A DNA stretch of 34,061 nucleotides, from positions 42,199 to 76,259 of the forward strand of contig DGIT01000076.1 of NCBI GenBank assembly GCA_002386465.1, given 5' to 3'. The notes below the pieces were generated by a model. It was not told the DNA's origin. It did not search any database and saw nothing but the letters and a program-made list of their open reading frames with translations. The stretch is from Burkholderiales bacterium UBA4615. Its GTDB lineage: Bacteria; Pseudomonadota; Gammaproteobacteria; Burkholderiales; Burkholderiaceae_E. Below are positions 1 through 8,131 of the stretch, piece by piece; positions within the stretch are counted from its first letter, which is position 1; every line of letters starts with the position of its first letter. Made by a program: the position numbers and the translations under genes.

Positions 1-540
1 AGATGCGGCGGGGGCATTCTCGCTGAGTCCATGGCTGCGCGAGGTGCCCGGGTCACTGGCATCGATTTGGCAGGCAAAGCACTTAAAGTCGCTGAGCTGC
101 ATGGGTTGGAGTCCGGCGTGGCGGTGCGCTACCAGCAGATCTCTGCTGAGGACATGGCCGCGAGCGAACCGGAAAGCCGCGACGTGGTCACCTGCATGGA
201 AATGCTAGAGCATGTCCCGGATCCAGCCTCCACCATCGCCGCGTGCGCGCGGCTGGCTCGTCCAGGCGGCTGGGTGTTTTTCTCCACACTGAACCGCAAC
301 CCCAAGTCGTTCGTGTTCGCGATCATCGGAGCTGAATACATTCTGAAACTGCTGCCGCGTGGCACGCACGAATACGGCAAGTTCATTCGACCTTCTGAGC
401 TGATCGGTCATGCGCGCCATGCCGGACTGCAACAACAAGCCATGCTGGGACTGACCTACAACCCGCTCACACGCGAGTACCGACTGGTGGACGGCGACGT
501 CAGCGTCAATTACCTCGTTGCCTTTCGCAAGCCCGCCTGA
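1..540 (+). CDS. ubiG: UbiG, ubiquinone biosynthesis O-methyltransferase (5' end missing)
   Basis: SAM-dependent methyltransferase that carries out both O-methylation steps of ubiquinone synthesis, probably in the Ubi complex at the inner membrane. The reading frame is open from base 1 and ends at TGA 538-540, so 179 codons are present; the family is about 230-240 residues, so roughly 60 N-terminal residues lie outside the window. The first visible residues, CGGGILAESMA, are the end of the glycine-rich SAM-binding motif I, followed by the acidic residue of VTGIDL. Further on, DVVTCMEMLEHVPDP is the typical UbiG post-motif, and FFSTLNRNPKSF is also typical. gph follows 25 bases downstream on the same strand, a ubiG-gph order common in beta- and gammaproteobacteria. 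The ATG at 31 is internal, not the start. Confidence 0.95.
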   Translation, partial: RCGGGILAESMAARGARVTGIDLAGKALKVAELHGLESGVAVRYQQISAEDMAASEPESRDVVTCMEMLEHVPDPASTIAACARLARPGGWVFFSTLNRNPKSFVFAIIGAEYILKLLPRGTHEYGKFIRPSELIGHARHAGLQQQAMLGLTYNPLTREYRLVDGDVSVNYLVAFRKPA

Positions 541-565
541 ATCGGTCAGGGCGCCCACCAAATCG

Positions 566-1255
566 ATGCCCGTCATGACCGCACCCTTTACACCGCGCCC
601 ACTGGCCGTGTTTTTCGATCTTGACGGCACCCTCGCCGATACCGCCGCCGACCTCGCCGCGCCGGTCAACGCCATGCGTCAGGAAAGAGGGCTGCCCGCC
701 TTGCCACTGGATGTGTTGCGGCCGTTCGCATCGCACGGCGCGCGCGGGCTTCTGGGACAAGGCTTAGGCGTTCGACCTGAAGATGGCGGGTACGAGACCC
801 TGCGTCTCGACTTTCTGGCACGCTACGAAGCCGCCATGGTGGTACACACCCGGCTGTTCGACGGCATGCATGAAGTGCTTGCCGGTTTGGATACGCACGG
901 CATTCGCTGGGGCGTGGTCAGCAACAAGGTCGAGCGATACGTGCGGCCGATCATGGCTGCACTCGGTGTTCTGGATCGTTCGGTCAGCGCCATCGGCGGG
1001 GATACCACCCCTCATCCCAAGCCACATCCTGCGCCACTGCTGCATGCAGCGCAGCTGGCTGGCGTTCAGCCGCAGGACTGTATCTACGTGGGTGATGACC
1101 TGCGCGACATCGAAGCCGGCCGCGCAGCAGGCATGCGCACGATTGCGGCGGGTTACGGATTTTGCGGTGATGGCCTCGCGCCGATTCATTGGGGCGCAGA
1201 TGCCCTGATTCATGCACCCGTTGAGCTGCAGGGTCTGTTGCAGCTGCGTAATTGA
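566..1255 (+). CDS. gph: Gph, phosphoglycolate phosphatase (HAD family)
   Basis: HAD-superfamily hydrolase expected to dephosphorylate 2-phosphoglycolate in the cytosol, a salvage step for products of DNA repair and oxygenation. The 229-residue product has HAD motif I FFDLDGTLADT (nucleophile Asp18, acid/base Asp20), a motif II serine in VVSNKVE, the motif III lysine in HPKPHP and the motif IV acidic pair in YVGDDLRDIEAG. Length fits the family. ATG 566 is chosen because it lies just upstream of motif I; the frame also opens at a TTG at 518, inside ubiG, and ATG 575 is an alternative. It lies between ubiG and the DUF748 gene with short gaps, so the three are probably co-transcribed. Other HAD phosphatases of similar size cannot be fully excluded, but the ubiG neighbour supports gph. 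Confidence 0.9.
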   Translation: MPVMTAPFTPRPLAVFFDLDGTLADTAADLAAPVNAMRQERGLPALPLDVLRPFASHGARGLLGQGLGVRPEDGGYETLRLDFLARYEAAMVVHTRLFDGMHEVLAGLDTHGIRWGVVSNKVERYVRPIMAALGVLDRSVSAIGGDTTPHPKPHPAPLLHAAQLAGVQPQDCIYVGDDLRDIEAGRAAGMRTIAAGYGFCGDGLAPIHWGADALIHAPVELQGLLQLRN

Positions 1256-1274
1256 AAGTCGGCACGAGGACATC

Positions 1275-4200
1275 TTGACCCGATCGCCGCGCCCAATGCT
1301 GATGTGGTCGACGCGATCCGGACACAGCGTGGTGCGGCGCGTGCTGAGCACGGCTTCACTGAGACAGAGCCAGCACGGTGCTGTGGCGCGTTGGCTCCTG
1401 TGGAGTCTGGCGGCGGTGGTCCTGCTGGCGGCCGTGTTGCTGGCCACCCTCACCTGGGGGCCGAATCTGATGCGCGAACAGATTGCTGCGCGTACCAGCC
1501 TCATGCTCGGACGCGCGGTCCATGTGGAGCACATCAGCGTCTCGCCTTTCGCTGGGCATGCCATTTTCAGCAATCTGGTCATCGATAGCCTTGAGCCAGG
1601 CAAGCCGATGCTCACCGCCAAACGGGTCGACCTGAAGGTTGATCCGCTAGCCTATCTGCACGGCGTAGTGGTGGTGCGCAGCATCGAGATGAATGAGCCG
1701 CGCGCGCGTGTCGTCAGAACGGGCCCCGACTCGCTCGACTTGTCGGACGTCATTGCACAGTTCACCAACCGGCCCGCGTCGTTGCGGCGCACCGATTGGC
1801 GCGTCGATCGCGTAGCACTGCATGACGGGGCCTTCGCCTTCGACGACCGGGTGGTAAAGAAGATCTCCCGCATAGAAGCCTTGCAGTTCTCGCTCGAAGG
1901 GCTGACCAACCTTGAAACCAAGGTCGATCAACCAGCGACCCTCAAAGCACGCTTCACGCTCGATGATCGGCCAGCCTCATTCGATGCGCGCGCGACCCTC
2001 TTCAGCGAGGCGCCGGTCTACGATGCCCAAGCCAGTCTGGACGCGCTGCCGCTTGCCAGTGTGCTGCCCTATGTCGCGCTGCCTGCCGACATGCGTCCTA
2101 CAGGCGGTGCCATCGACCTGCAATTGCGCAGTCGCTATCTCACTCGGCCAGAGCGGCCCGAGCAAGCGCTGAGCCTTGAGGGACGGGCGGGTCTGAAAGA
2201 CCTTGGCGTCGCCGATGCGCAGGGTGCACCGCGCCTTTCAGCGCGCAGCCTGAGTGCCGACATTGGCCCCTCATTTCCATTGGGCGGCGAGATCAGGATC
2301 GCCGCACTTGCGCTGGCAGGGTTGAACTTTTCAGGCGGGCGCACGGCAGACGGTTCCATGATCTGGCCCAGGACTGAGGCCGTCTCATCAGCGCCCGTTC
2401 CTGCGCAGGGTGCAACGCCGACGCACACCACAGCGCCAACCAACAGTTCGAGCGCAGCGTCGAGCGGGCCACGATCCCTGCGCATCGAGCGCCTCACGGT
2501 CGAGGACGCAGTCATTCAATGGGCCGATGCAGCGCTGCCCGGTGGTCTTGAAACGAAAGCCGATAAGGTCACACTGGCAGGCGGCCCGATCCTGATCCCC
2601 GACCTGTCTCAGCCGTCTCGCTTGAACGGGACGGCGCAGTTGCAAACGTCGATCAATGGCGAAACCCCTTTGGGCATCACGCTTGAACTCAACGGCTCGC
2701 AAGGCCAGGCACGCGTCGATCTCAGGCGCGTGCCCATCGCACGTTATGCGTCGCTTGCCGGCCCGGCGCTGAAGGCGAAGGTTGAGCGAGGCGTCATTGA
2801 GGCGCAGGGCCTCGTGCGCTGGAACACCGAGTCAGGCGCCTGGTCGGTGGATGACACTCAGGCCTCGCTTACGGATTTGCGCGTCACCCACCCTCGTACC
2901 CAGCCTCTGAGCACGGCAGGTCTGAAGCTGTCGGCGATCAAGGTCGATGGTGTGGCACGTCGCATCGAGATCGGTCAGGCACGTCTGGAGCGTACGAATC
3001 TCAGCGCTTACCGCGATGCGGGCGGGCTCATCGATCTGCAGCAGTGGTATGACGCCAGGCCACCGAGCAAGACATCGGCGGCGCGCCCAGGCGCAACACC
3101 CACCGCGCAGCCTGCGTGGAATCTGTTGGTGCGGCAGGCTGAGGTGGACCGCCTGGAACTGGATTACCGCGATGCGCTGATAGCCAAAGGCAATCGCCTG
3201 CCGCGGGTTACCTTCAGCGGCAAAGCCCGCGATCTGACCCTCGACCCCAAGCGCACGGCGCCCTTCGAGGCGACGGTATCGCTTGCAGACGGTTCGCGCT
3301 TGAGTGCAGCGGGGACGGTGCGCCCGCAACCGCTGAATCTGAATGCGCAGCTTCGCTTGCAGCAGATCGACCTCACCTACCTTGACCCTTACATCGAGCC
3401 TTACCTGAACCTCGCGCTGGTACGCGGGCAGTTGTGGGGCGGTGGCCGGTTGAACCTGGAGTCGCTCCCCAATGGATCGTTGAGCCGCATCGGGTTTGCT
3501 GGCGAAGTGTCTGCAAACAACGTAGCCGCCGAAGATAAATTGACGCGCGAGGACTTCGCGCGATGGAGCGCACTGGCGGCTCCCTCAGTCAACGTGGACT
3601 GGCGACCAGACCGGCCGGGGCAAAGTTCAATTGCCATCGGTGACGTCGCATTCGTAGACTTTTACGCACGGGTGATCCTTTCGCAGGAAGGTCGCCTGAA
3701 CCTGAGCAACATACTGGCTGACCCGAGCAAGGGACAAGCGCCGCAGTCGCTCACCGATTCAAGCGGTGCACGCACAAGCCCGCCACCAGCCTCTGCCGTC
3801 CCCGCCAGCACAGTGCAGGCGGTCCCTTCAATCGGATCCGGGCAACGCAGCGCAACCGTGAGTCCACGCGCCGAGACAAAGCCCGCGGAACAACCGCGCG
3901 TGAGCATCGGCACCATCCGGATCGCAAGCGGCAACGTGGTCTTTACCGATCTGTTCATTCGCCCGAACTACACCGCGAACCTCACCCAGTTGTCGGGCTC
4001 CATTGATGCGTTGGCGAGCGATCGCGCCGAACCCTCGGATGTGCTGATCAGTGGCCGGGTAGACGATGACACGCCGCTCGACATTACAGGCAAGATCAAC
4101 CCGCTTGCGCCGCGTAATTACATCGACCTGCGTGCCGTCGCGCGCGGATTCGATTTGCCCAAGCTCAGCCCCTATTCCGGTCGCTGGGCCGGTTACGCGA

Positions 4201-5099
4201 TCGAAAAAGGAAAGCTCACGGCCAACGTGCGCTACAAGGTCGAGGGCGACAAACTTGAAGCGGAAAACAAGCTCGTCATCAATCAGCTCACATTCGGCGA
4301 GAAAGTCGAGAGCCGCGATGCATTGAAGCTGCCGGTTCAACTGGCCGTGTCACTGCTCAAGGATGCGAACGGCAACATTGATCTGGACCTGCCCATTTCG
4401 GGCACCTTGTCTGACCCGCAGTTCTCGGTCGGTGGACTCATCTGGCGTGCCATCGGCAATCTCATCGTGAAAGTGGTGACCTCCCCGTTCAGATTCCTGG
4501 CCTCACTGGGCCAGGATGGCGGTAGCGGCACAGATCTGAGTCAGATCGAGTTCAGTGCGGGCGATGCGCGCATTGATGATGAAGACCGTCGGCGCCTGGA
4601 TGGTCTGGCCACTGCGCTTGAAGCGCGCCCAGCATTGTCGTTGGACATCATTGGCTATGCCGATCCGAAGAGCGACGCACAGGCGCTGCAGCAGGCACGC
4701 CTCGAACGTGCGCTGCAAGGCACCAAGCTTGGCGATATTCGCCGCACGAACAAGGCCACCGAACTGACGATCGATACCGTCACGGTTGACGCCACAGAGC
4801 GGGCAGCACTGATTGAACGGTTATGGCGTGCCGCCAAACTCGACGGATCGGCACAAAGCAAGACCGTGAGCCCGCAGGACATGGAGCAGCAGCTCCTCGA
4901 GCGCAATGAGGTCGCTACCGAGGACATGCGCCAGCTCGCCCAACGCCGCGCCGAAACCGTGCGCAATTACCTGCGTGAGGAACGCAAAGTTCCGACTGAA
5001 CGCTTGTATGTGCTGGCGCCGCGGGTGAGCGTCGACAGCGCAAAGCAGGACACCGAGACTGCTAGCGTTGTGCGCAAGGTGACCTTCGAAGTGAAGTAA
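1275..5099 (+). CDS. Large DUF748 / AsmA-like membrane-anchored protein
   Basis: A protein of about 1274 residues with one N-terminal membrane segment (ARWLLWSLAAVVLLAAVLLA) followed by a very long periplasmic part. The body is AsmA-like: repeated beta-rich stretches and the phrase LALVRGQLWGGGRLNLES. Near the end comes IVKVVTSPFRFLASLGQ, characteristic of DUF748 proteins. The C-terminus (ALEARPALSLDIIGYADP, then an arginine-rich helix before RNYL) resembles an OmpA-type peptidoglycan-binding fold. Two Ser/Thr/Pro/Ala-rich linkers lie near 2380-2480 and 3740-3900. AsmA-like proteins are known to take part in phospholipid transport or outer-membrane assembly, so a lipid-bridge role is an inference here. 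TTG 1275 is preceded by GAGGA at 1266-1270; ATG 1296 is an alternative start. The frame extends back to 1212, overlapping gph. Confidence 0.85.
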   Translation: MTRSPRPMLMWSTRSGHSVVRRVLSTASLRQSQHGAVARWLLWSLAAVVLLAAVLLATLTWGPNLMREQIAARTSLMLGRAVHVEHISVSPFAGHAIFSNLVIDSLEPGKPMLTAKRVDLKVDPLAYLHGVVVVRSIEMNEPRARVVRTGPDSLDLSDVIAQFTNRPASLRRTDWRVDRVALHDGAFAFDDRVVKKISRIEALQFSLEGLTNLETKVDQPATLKARFTLDDRPASFDARATLFSEAPVYDAQASLDALPLASVLPYVALPADMRPTGGAIDLQLRSRYLTRPERPEQALSLEGRAGLKDLGVADAQGAPRLSARSLSADIGPSFPLGGEIRIAALALAGLNFSGGRTADGSMIWPRTEAVSSAPVPAQGATPTHTTAPTNSSSAASSGPRSLRIERLTVEDAVIQWADAALPGGLETKADKVTLAGGPILIPDLSQPSRLNGTAQLQTSINGETPLGITLELNGSQGQARVDLRRVPIARYASLAGPALKAKVERGVIEAQGLVRWNTESGAWSVDDTQASLTDLRVTHPRTQPLSTAGLKLSAIKVDGVARRIEIGQARLERTNLSAYRDAGGLIDLQQWYDARPPSKTSAARPGATPTAQPAWNLLVRQAEVDRLELDYRDALIAKGNRLPRVTFSGKARDLTLDPKRTAPFEATVSLADGSRLSAAGTVRPQPLNLNAQLRLQQIDLTYLDPYIEPYLNLALVRGQLWGGGRLNLESLPNGSLSRIGFAGEVSANNVAAEDKLTREDFARWSALAAPSVNVDWRPDRPGQSSIAIGDVAFVDFYARVILSQEGRLNLSNILADPSKGQAPQSLTDSSGARTSPPPASAVPASTVQAVPSIGSGQRSATVSPRAETKPAEQPRVSIGTIRIASGNVVFTDLFIRPNYTANLTQLSGSIDALASDRAEPSDVLISGRVDDDTPLDITGKINPLAPRNYIDLRAVARGFDLPKLSPYSGRWAGYAIEKGKLTANVRYKVEGDKLEAENKLVINQLTFGEKVESRDALKLPVQLAVSLLKDANGNIDLDLPISGTLSDPQFSVGGLIWRAIGNLIVKVVTSPFRFLASLGQDGGSGTDLSQIEFSAGDARIDDEDRRRLDGLATALEARPALSLDIIGYADPKSDAQALQQARLERALQGTKLGDIRRTNKATELTIDTVTVDATERAALIERLWRAAKLDGSAQSKTVSPQDMEQQLLERNEVATEDMRQLAQRRAETVRNYLREERKVPTERLYVLAPRVSVDSAKQDTETASVVRKVTFEVK

Positions 5100-5184
5100 C
5101 GCGGCGCTGCATGAACAATGAGGCTTGACCTGCGCGACCTCGATCGGCCGGTTCAGCCTGGCTCGGTCCGTGAAGAAAAGCCGC

Positions 5185-5210
5185 TTGAAATTCCCGCCCT
5201 CCGATACAAT
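5185..5210 (+). promoter_or_regulatory. Candidate sigma-70 promoter of ssrA
   Basis: TTGAAA at 5185-5190 and TACAAT at 5205-5210 form a recognisable -35/-10 pair, although the 14-base spacer is shorter than the usual 17. The -10 box ends 14 bases before the mature tmRNA 5' end at 5225, leaving room for a short leader that RNase P would remove. Confidence 0.5.
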
Positions 5211-5224
5211 GTGCGTTCAAGACC

Positions 5225-5592
5225 GGGGCCGACCTGGTTTCGACGTGGGTAGTGAAGCGTTTCAGTGCATGCCGAGGACTCTAGTGCCCTCGTAAATCCT
5301 TCTAGAAAACTTCAAACGCCAACGACGAGCGTTTCGCTCTGGCCGCTTAAGGCCTAAGCCGCTGCACCGGGTTGCCGATGGCCCGGGTCCCGCAAGGGAC
5401 TGCAGTGTCATTCACATCGGATCGTGCCTCGGTGGGCCGCTTATCGAGGAGCTAAAAAATAGGTGGCTGGTCGTTTCCTGAGCCTGCCGATCGGCATAGG
5501 CGACGACGAGACAAAAAAAGATCTGGCTAAGCATGTAGAGCGGTTACGTAGAAGACTTGCGGACGCGGGTTCGATTCCCGCCGGCTCCACCA
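5225..5592 (+). ncRNA. ssrA: tmRNA (SsrA), one-piece form
   Basis: Transfer-messenger RNA rescues stalled ribosomes with SmpB and tags the unfinished protein for proteolysis. The 5' end GGGGCCGACCTGGTTTCGAC is the conserved tRNA-like start. The 3' end carries the T arm GCGGGTTCGATTCCCGC (5565-5581) and then CGGCTCCACCA, whose CGGCTCC pairs with the 5' GGGGCCG as a 7-bp acceptor stem with one G-U. The tag frame starts at the resume codon GCC 5318 and reads ANDERFALAA, stopping at TAA 5348-5350. This tag is the usual Burkholderiales version. Length is about 368 nt with encoded CCA. It has its own promoter and terminator. The DNA immediately after it is an inverted copy of its T-arm region, described separately. 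Confidence 0.97.
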
Positions 5593-5666
5593 ACAAACTA
5601 ATGCGCCTGCCCCGAAAGGGGTGGGCGTTTTAGTTTGTTGAGCGACTCAGCGCGGGGATCGAACCC
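5567..5666. repeat. Imperfect 100-bp inverted repeat spanning the ssrA 3' end and terminator
   Basis: The left arm contains the tmRNA T-arm string GGGTTCGATTCCCGC (5567-5581). The right arm contains its reverse complement at 5652-5666 with one mismatch. Between them CAACAAACTA (5591-5600) pairs with TAGTTTGTTG (5631-5640), and CCCC-GAAA-GGGG lies at the centre. The acceptor-stem segments between the T arm and the CAACAAACTA box do not match (9 versus 11 bases). The right-hand copy has no matching acceptor 5' half nearby, so it is not a tRNA. Confidence 0.75.
5591..5640. terminator. Bidirectional Rho-independent terminator after ssrA
   Basis: The outer stem CAACAAACTA/TAGTTTGTTG is perfect. 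The inner stem CGCCTGCCCC/GGGGTGGGCG has two G-U pairs and is closed by a GAAA tetraloop at 5614-5617. TTTTAG follows the inner stem on the + strand, and A-rich sequence on the other side gives a T-rich tract on the - strand. It sits between ssrA (+) and the convergent DUF1254 gene (-), so it can serve both. Confidence 0.8.
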
Positions 5667-5715
5667 GGCGGGCGCGGGGCGACCGCGGGGTTTAGGCGAG
5701 CACCGTTCGCCGCAG

Positions 5716-6750
5716 TCAGCGTGCTTCCACGGCTTCCGGAAAGGCCCATTTGCCGGACAGGACTTCGCTTCGCGGTCGATACATCCGCACCGTGTAGTTC
5801 CAGCCCGGCATGATCCGCAGATAGTTCGCCGCGCTCGGATCGCCACCGAAACGAATGGTCACCGTCCCGTCCGGGTCTCGCCTGCCCGTGACACTGTTGA
5901 CCGAGATCGCGGTTTCGGGCGCTTCGTAAAAGCCCTTCTCGTTGTAGACCGTCACCGACCAGAATCCGTCGACCGGCACATTCCCCACTCTCAGCACGTA
6001 GGGCGTCGTGCCGTCGTTCTTACTCACCTGGCTCGCGACGTACGTCGCGTCTTCTAACGGGTTGCCTCCCCAGCCAGCCGCGGTGCCGATCAGGTGTCGC
6101 ACGGGATCGACCTTTTCCCGAGGTCCAAACATCGCTCGGTTGTCGCCCGCGTAGGGCATCAGGCTCGCGATGGCGGCGCTCATCTTTGCGCGCTGCTCCC
6201 CGTCCCAGTTGGGGGCCTCAAACTTCCCTGGCCTCGCCTGCTCGATACGCACGGCATCCTGCGCGGCATGCGCCGCCTTCACGTCGGCCGAATCGTTCGG
6301 GTCCATGAACGTGCGGATCACAACGAGCACGTAGCGCGTACCAAGCTTCTCCCGGGTCAGCTTGTAGCGCCCCGGCGCATACGCGACGAGCGGCGCGTAG
6401 TGGTCCTGATTGACGACAAGTATTGACTGGAAGCGCCTGCCGACGTCCGGCTTGACGATCGTGACCGGCGTGGACAGGTCGAACACCCCGAAGGTGTAGG
6501 GCGTGTCGCGGTTCATCCGGATGACGGTCTGCTGGTTGACCGCAACCGGCTCGCGATCGCTGCAGAGCTTGCCGAAGCACCCCTTCGCGACAAAGCCGCT
6601 GAAGTAATGGTCTGACTCAGCGCGCTTGAAGTTTTCGAGCGTGACGGACTGTGCAGCGAGGAGTGGCCCCGCACCGAGAGCAATCATGATGGCGGACGCG
6701 CACAGCGCGATCCGAGGGCGGTTCCATGTAGCGGGGATGTTTGGGCGCAC
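5716..6750 (-). CDS. Secreted DUF1254/DUF1214 domain protein
   Basis: A protein of about 344 residues of unknown biochemical role. An N-terminal signal peptide is visible (positive residues, then ALCASAIMIALGAGPLLAAQ), so it is probably periplasmic or exported. The mature part begins VTLENFKRAESDHYF and contains VIRMNRDTPYTFGVFDLSTPVTI, typical of DUF1254. The C-terminal half, with VDGFWSVTVYNEKGFYEAP and FGGDPSAANYLRIMPGWNYTVRMYRPR, is typical of DUF1214; the two domains normally occur together. GTG 6750 is preferred because AGGA lies 6 bases upstream and it places the signal peptide at the N-terminus. The frame stays open to 7059, but that extension looks non-coding. It converges on ssrA and is separated from it by the shared terminator. 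Its position next to ssrA, a common island insertion site, hints at acquisition by transfer. Confidence 0.88.
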   Translation of the reverse strand: MRPNIPATWNRPRIALCASAIMIALGAGPLLAAQSVTLENFKRAESDHYFSGFVAKGCFGKLCSDREPVAVNQQTVIRMNRDTPYTFGVFDLSTPVTIVKPDVGRRFQSILVVNQDHYAPLVAYAPGRYKLTREKLGTRYVLVVIRTFMDPNDSADVKAAHAAQDAVRIEQARPGKFEAPNWDGEQRAKMSAAIASLMPYAGDNRAMFGPREKVDPVRHLIGTAAGWGGNPLEDATYVASQVSKNDGTTPYVLRVGNVPVDGFWSVTVYNEKGFYEAPETAISVNSVTGRRDPDGTVTIRFGGDPSAANYLRIMPGWNYTVRMYRPRSEVLSGKWAFPEAVEAR

Positions 6751-7138
6751 GGTTGATCCTAAGTTCGCAGCATGATGGTTCACGCTTTCCTCTGGATCGA
6801 TATCGTTGATGAAGTGCGCAGTTCCGTAATGATCTGACTCAAATATCGAGTCGGCCGTGTCCCATAAAACCCGGCTTCTGACCTGACAGGTCAAAAGCCA
6901 TGCACCGTACCCGAAGCCGCGATCGGTGTGCGAACGCATCTCCGTCCTGGTCGCACTCAATGCTGACCGCCCGAGGGCGGCAGGATTACCGACTTCGCGT
7001 CCGTCACGAAGCTGAACTGGTACGCGAGCAGCGAACTGCGAGTTCGACGACGCCCTCACGCGCTAGACTAGGTCATCACAGCAACCGCCAGGTTCCTCTT
7101 CCGGCTGAGGCCTGAATTCCGAACTCAAAACTGACGCC
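6751..7138. other. Gene-free stretch between divergent DUF1254 and LysE genes
   Basis: About 390 bases with no convincing gene on either strand. It should hold the promoters of both flanking genes. Visible structures are a GACTC-N7-GAGTC dyad (6836-6852), a 27-base dyad (6873-6899), and a 16-base copy of a string from inside the DUF1254 gene (6826-6841). The minus-strand frame is open from 7059 to 6750 but shows no recognisable family. Confidence 0.6.
6873..6899. promoter_or_regulatory. 27-bp dyad, candidate operator or hairpin
   Basis: Arms GGCTTCTGACCTG and CAGGTCAAAAGCC flank a single central A and are complementary except at one position. The core TGACCTG-A-CAGGTCA is perfect and has the size of a dimeric-repressor operator. 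Read on the - strand, the structure is followed by GGGTTTT, so a terminator-like hairpin is the alternative. It lies 123 bases upstream of the DUF1254 start and 240 upstream of the LysE start. Confidence 0.45.
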
Positions 7139-7756
7139 ATGTCATTCATCGCCTTTCTCATCGCAGCCACGGTGCTAGCCGTTACGCCAGGCCCAGGCAT
7201 CGCCTATGTCGTGGCCCGCACGGTGGCAGGCGGGCGCGCGGAAGGACTGGCTTCGTGCATCGGCACGGGCATTGGTGGAATGCTCCACGTGCTGGCTGCG
7301 GCATTCGGCCTGTCAATCCTGGTAGCGCAATCGGCGCTGGCCTTCACATTGGTGAAGTACGTCGGCGCTGCGTACCTCGTCTACCTCGGTGTGCGAATGC
7401 TGCTGCGCAAACAATTCGATGATGCTGATCAGACGGTGTCACCTCAGGGCGCTCGCCGTGCACTGATGGAAGGCATCGTGGTCGAGGCTTTTAACGTGAA
7501 GACTGCGTTGTTCTTCCTGGCCTTCCTGCCGCAGTTTCTGGTGCCTGCCAAGCCTCTCTTACCGCAGTTGGTGGTGCTGGGCAGCATCTGCGTGGCACTG
7601 AACACGCTGGTGGATGTGGTCGCAGCGTTGTCGGCTCACCGGCTGCTTGAGTCAAGTGTGGTGCGCACTGCAAGGGCTCGGGCGATGACGCGGATGTCAG
7701 GTGTCACCATGATCGGCCTGGGCCTCTTCCTCGCTGCAGCCAAGCGGCCATCCTGA
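7139..7756 (+). CDS. LysE/RhtB family amino-acid exporter
   Basis: A 205-residue inner-membrane protein of the LysE family, which exports amino acids or related metabolites. The start MSFIAFLIAATVLAVTPGPGIAYVVARTVAGGR carries the family's TPGPG motif and the G-R-x-G-like loop after the first membrane helix. Further helices are GIGGMLHVLAAAFGLSILVA, KYVGAAYLVYLGVRMLL, the NVKTALFFLAFLPQFLVP segment typical of the family, and two C-terminal helices. Length is normal (about 205 residues). It begins at ATG 7139 with no strong ribosome-binding site and appears to be a single gene. The substrate cannot be told from sequence. Confidence 0.92.
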   Translation: MSFIAFLIAATVLAVTPGPGIAYVVARTVAGGRAEGLASCIGTGIGGMLHVLAAAFGLSILVAQSALAFTLVKYVGAAYLVYLGVRMLLRKQFDDADQTVSPQGARRALMEGIVVEAFNVKTALFFLAFLPQFLVPAKPLLPQLVVLGSICVALNTLVDVVAALSAHRLLESSVVRTARARAMTRMSGVTMIGLGLFLAAAKRPS

Positions 7757-7816
7757 GCCAGCCGCACGGGCTGACGAACCGCTCACGCAACTGGCCTGGC
7801 AGCAAAAAAGGTCGCC

Positions 7817-8131
7817 GTGGATGAGCCGTGGGAGTCGGCACAGCGTTGTCGGGTGGCCAACGTCATGCATGACGGTGCGCTCAGTGTGTGCGATCCAGGA
7901 GCGCCAAAGGCCGCGCTGATAGAAAGCCTGGCGATCAACCACCCGTTCGCGGATGGCGACAAGCGCGTCGCCTTTGCGACTGCCGACGCGTTTCTGCGGA
8001 TCAACGGCTGGCGCTTGCAGCGTGCGCCGATGCACATTTACGCTGAGATGATGCAGATGTTCGAGTGGGGCACGTTTGATATCGCCCCGCTCGATCCTTG
8101 GCTGCGTCAGTGTGCCGTCGTCGCGGAGTGA
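7817..8131 (+). pseudogene. Shortened Doc/Fic-domain toxin-like fragment
   Basis: A 104-codon frame opening at GTG 7817 with AAAAAGG about 6 bases upstream. It contains HPFADGDKRVAFATADAFLRINGW, the active-site motif of Doc/Fic proteins, which transfer phosphate or AMP groups to target proteins and act as toxins of death-on-curing modules. The part before the motif is much too short: Doc proteins normally have a G-I-R-D-x-x-L-L-E-S-A box, then about 35 residues of helix before HPF. Here HDGALSVCDPGAPKAALIESLAINHPF suggests the first box is fused almost directly to the motif by an internal deletion. No antitoxin gene is adjacent. It is most likely a decayed remnant, though a small expressed protein cannot be excluded. 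Confidence 0.6.

Noticed and set aside
5641..5715. tRNA gene on the minus strand (GGTTCGATCCCC-like T arm)
   Set aside because: Only a T-arm-like string is present; no acceptor, D or anticodon arms can be drawn and the stem has a mismatch. It is treated as an inverted partial copy of the ssrA end.
6751..7059. N-terminal extension of the DUF1254 protein to 7059
   Set aside because: It would bury the signal peptide about 110 residues inside the protein; GTG 6750 with AGGA explains the start better.
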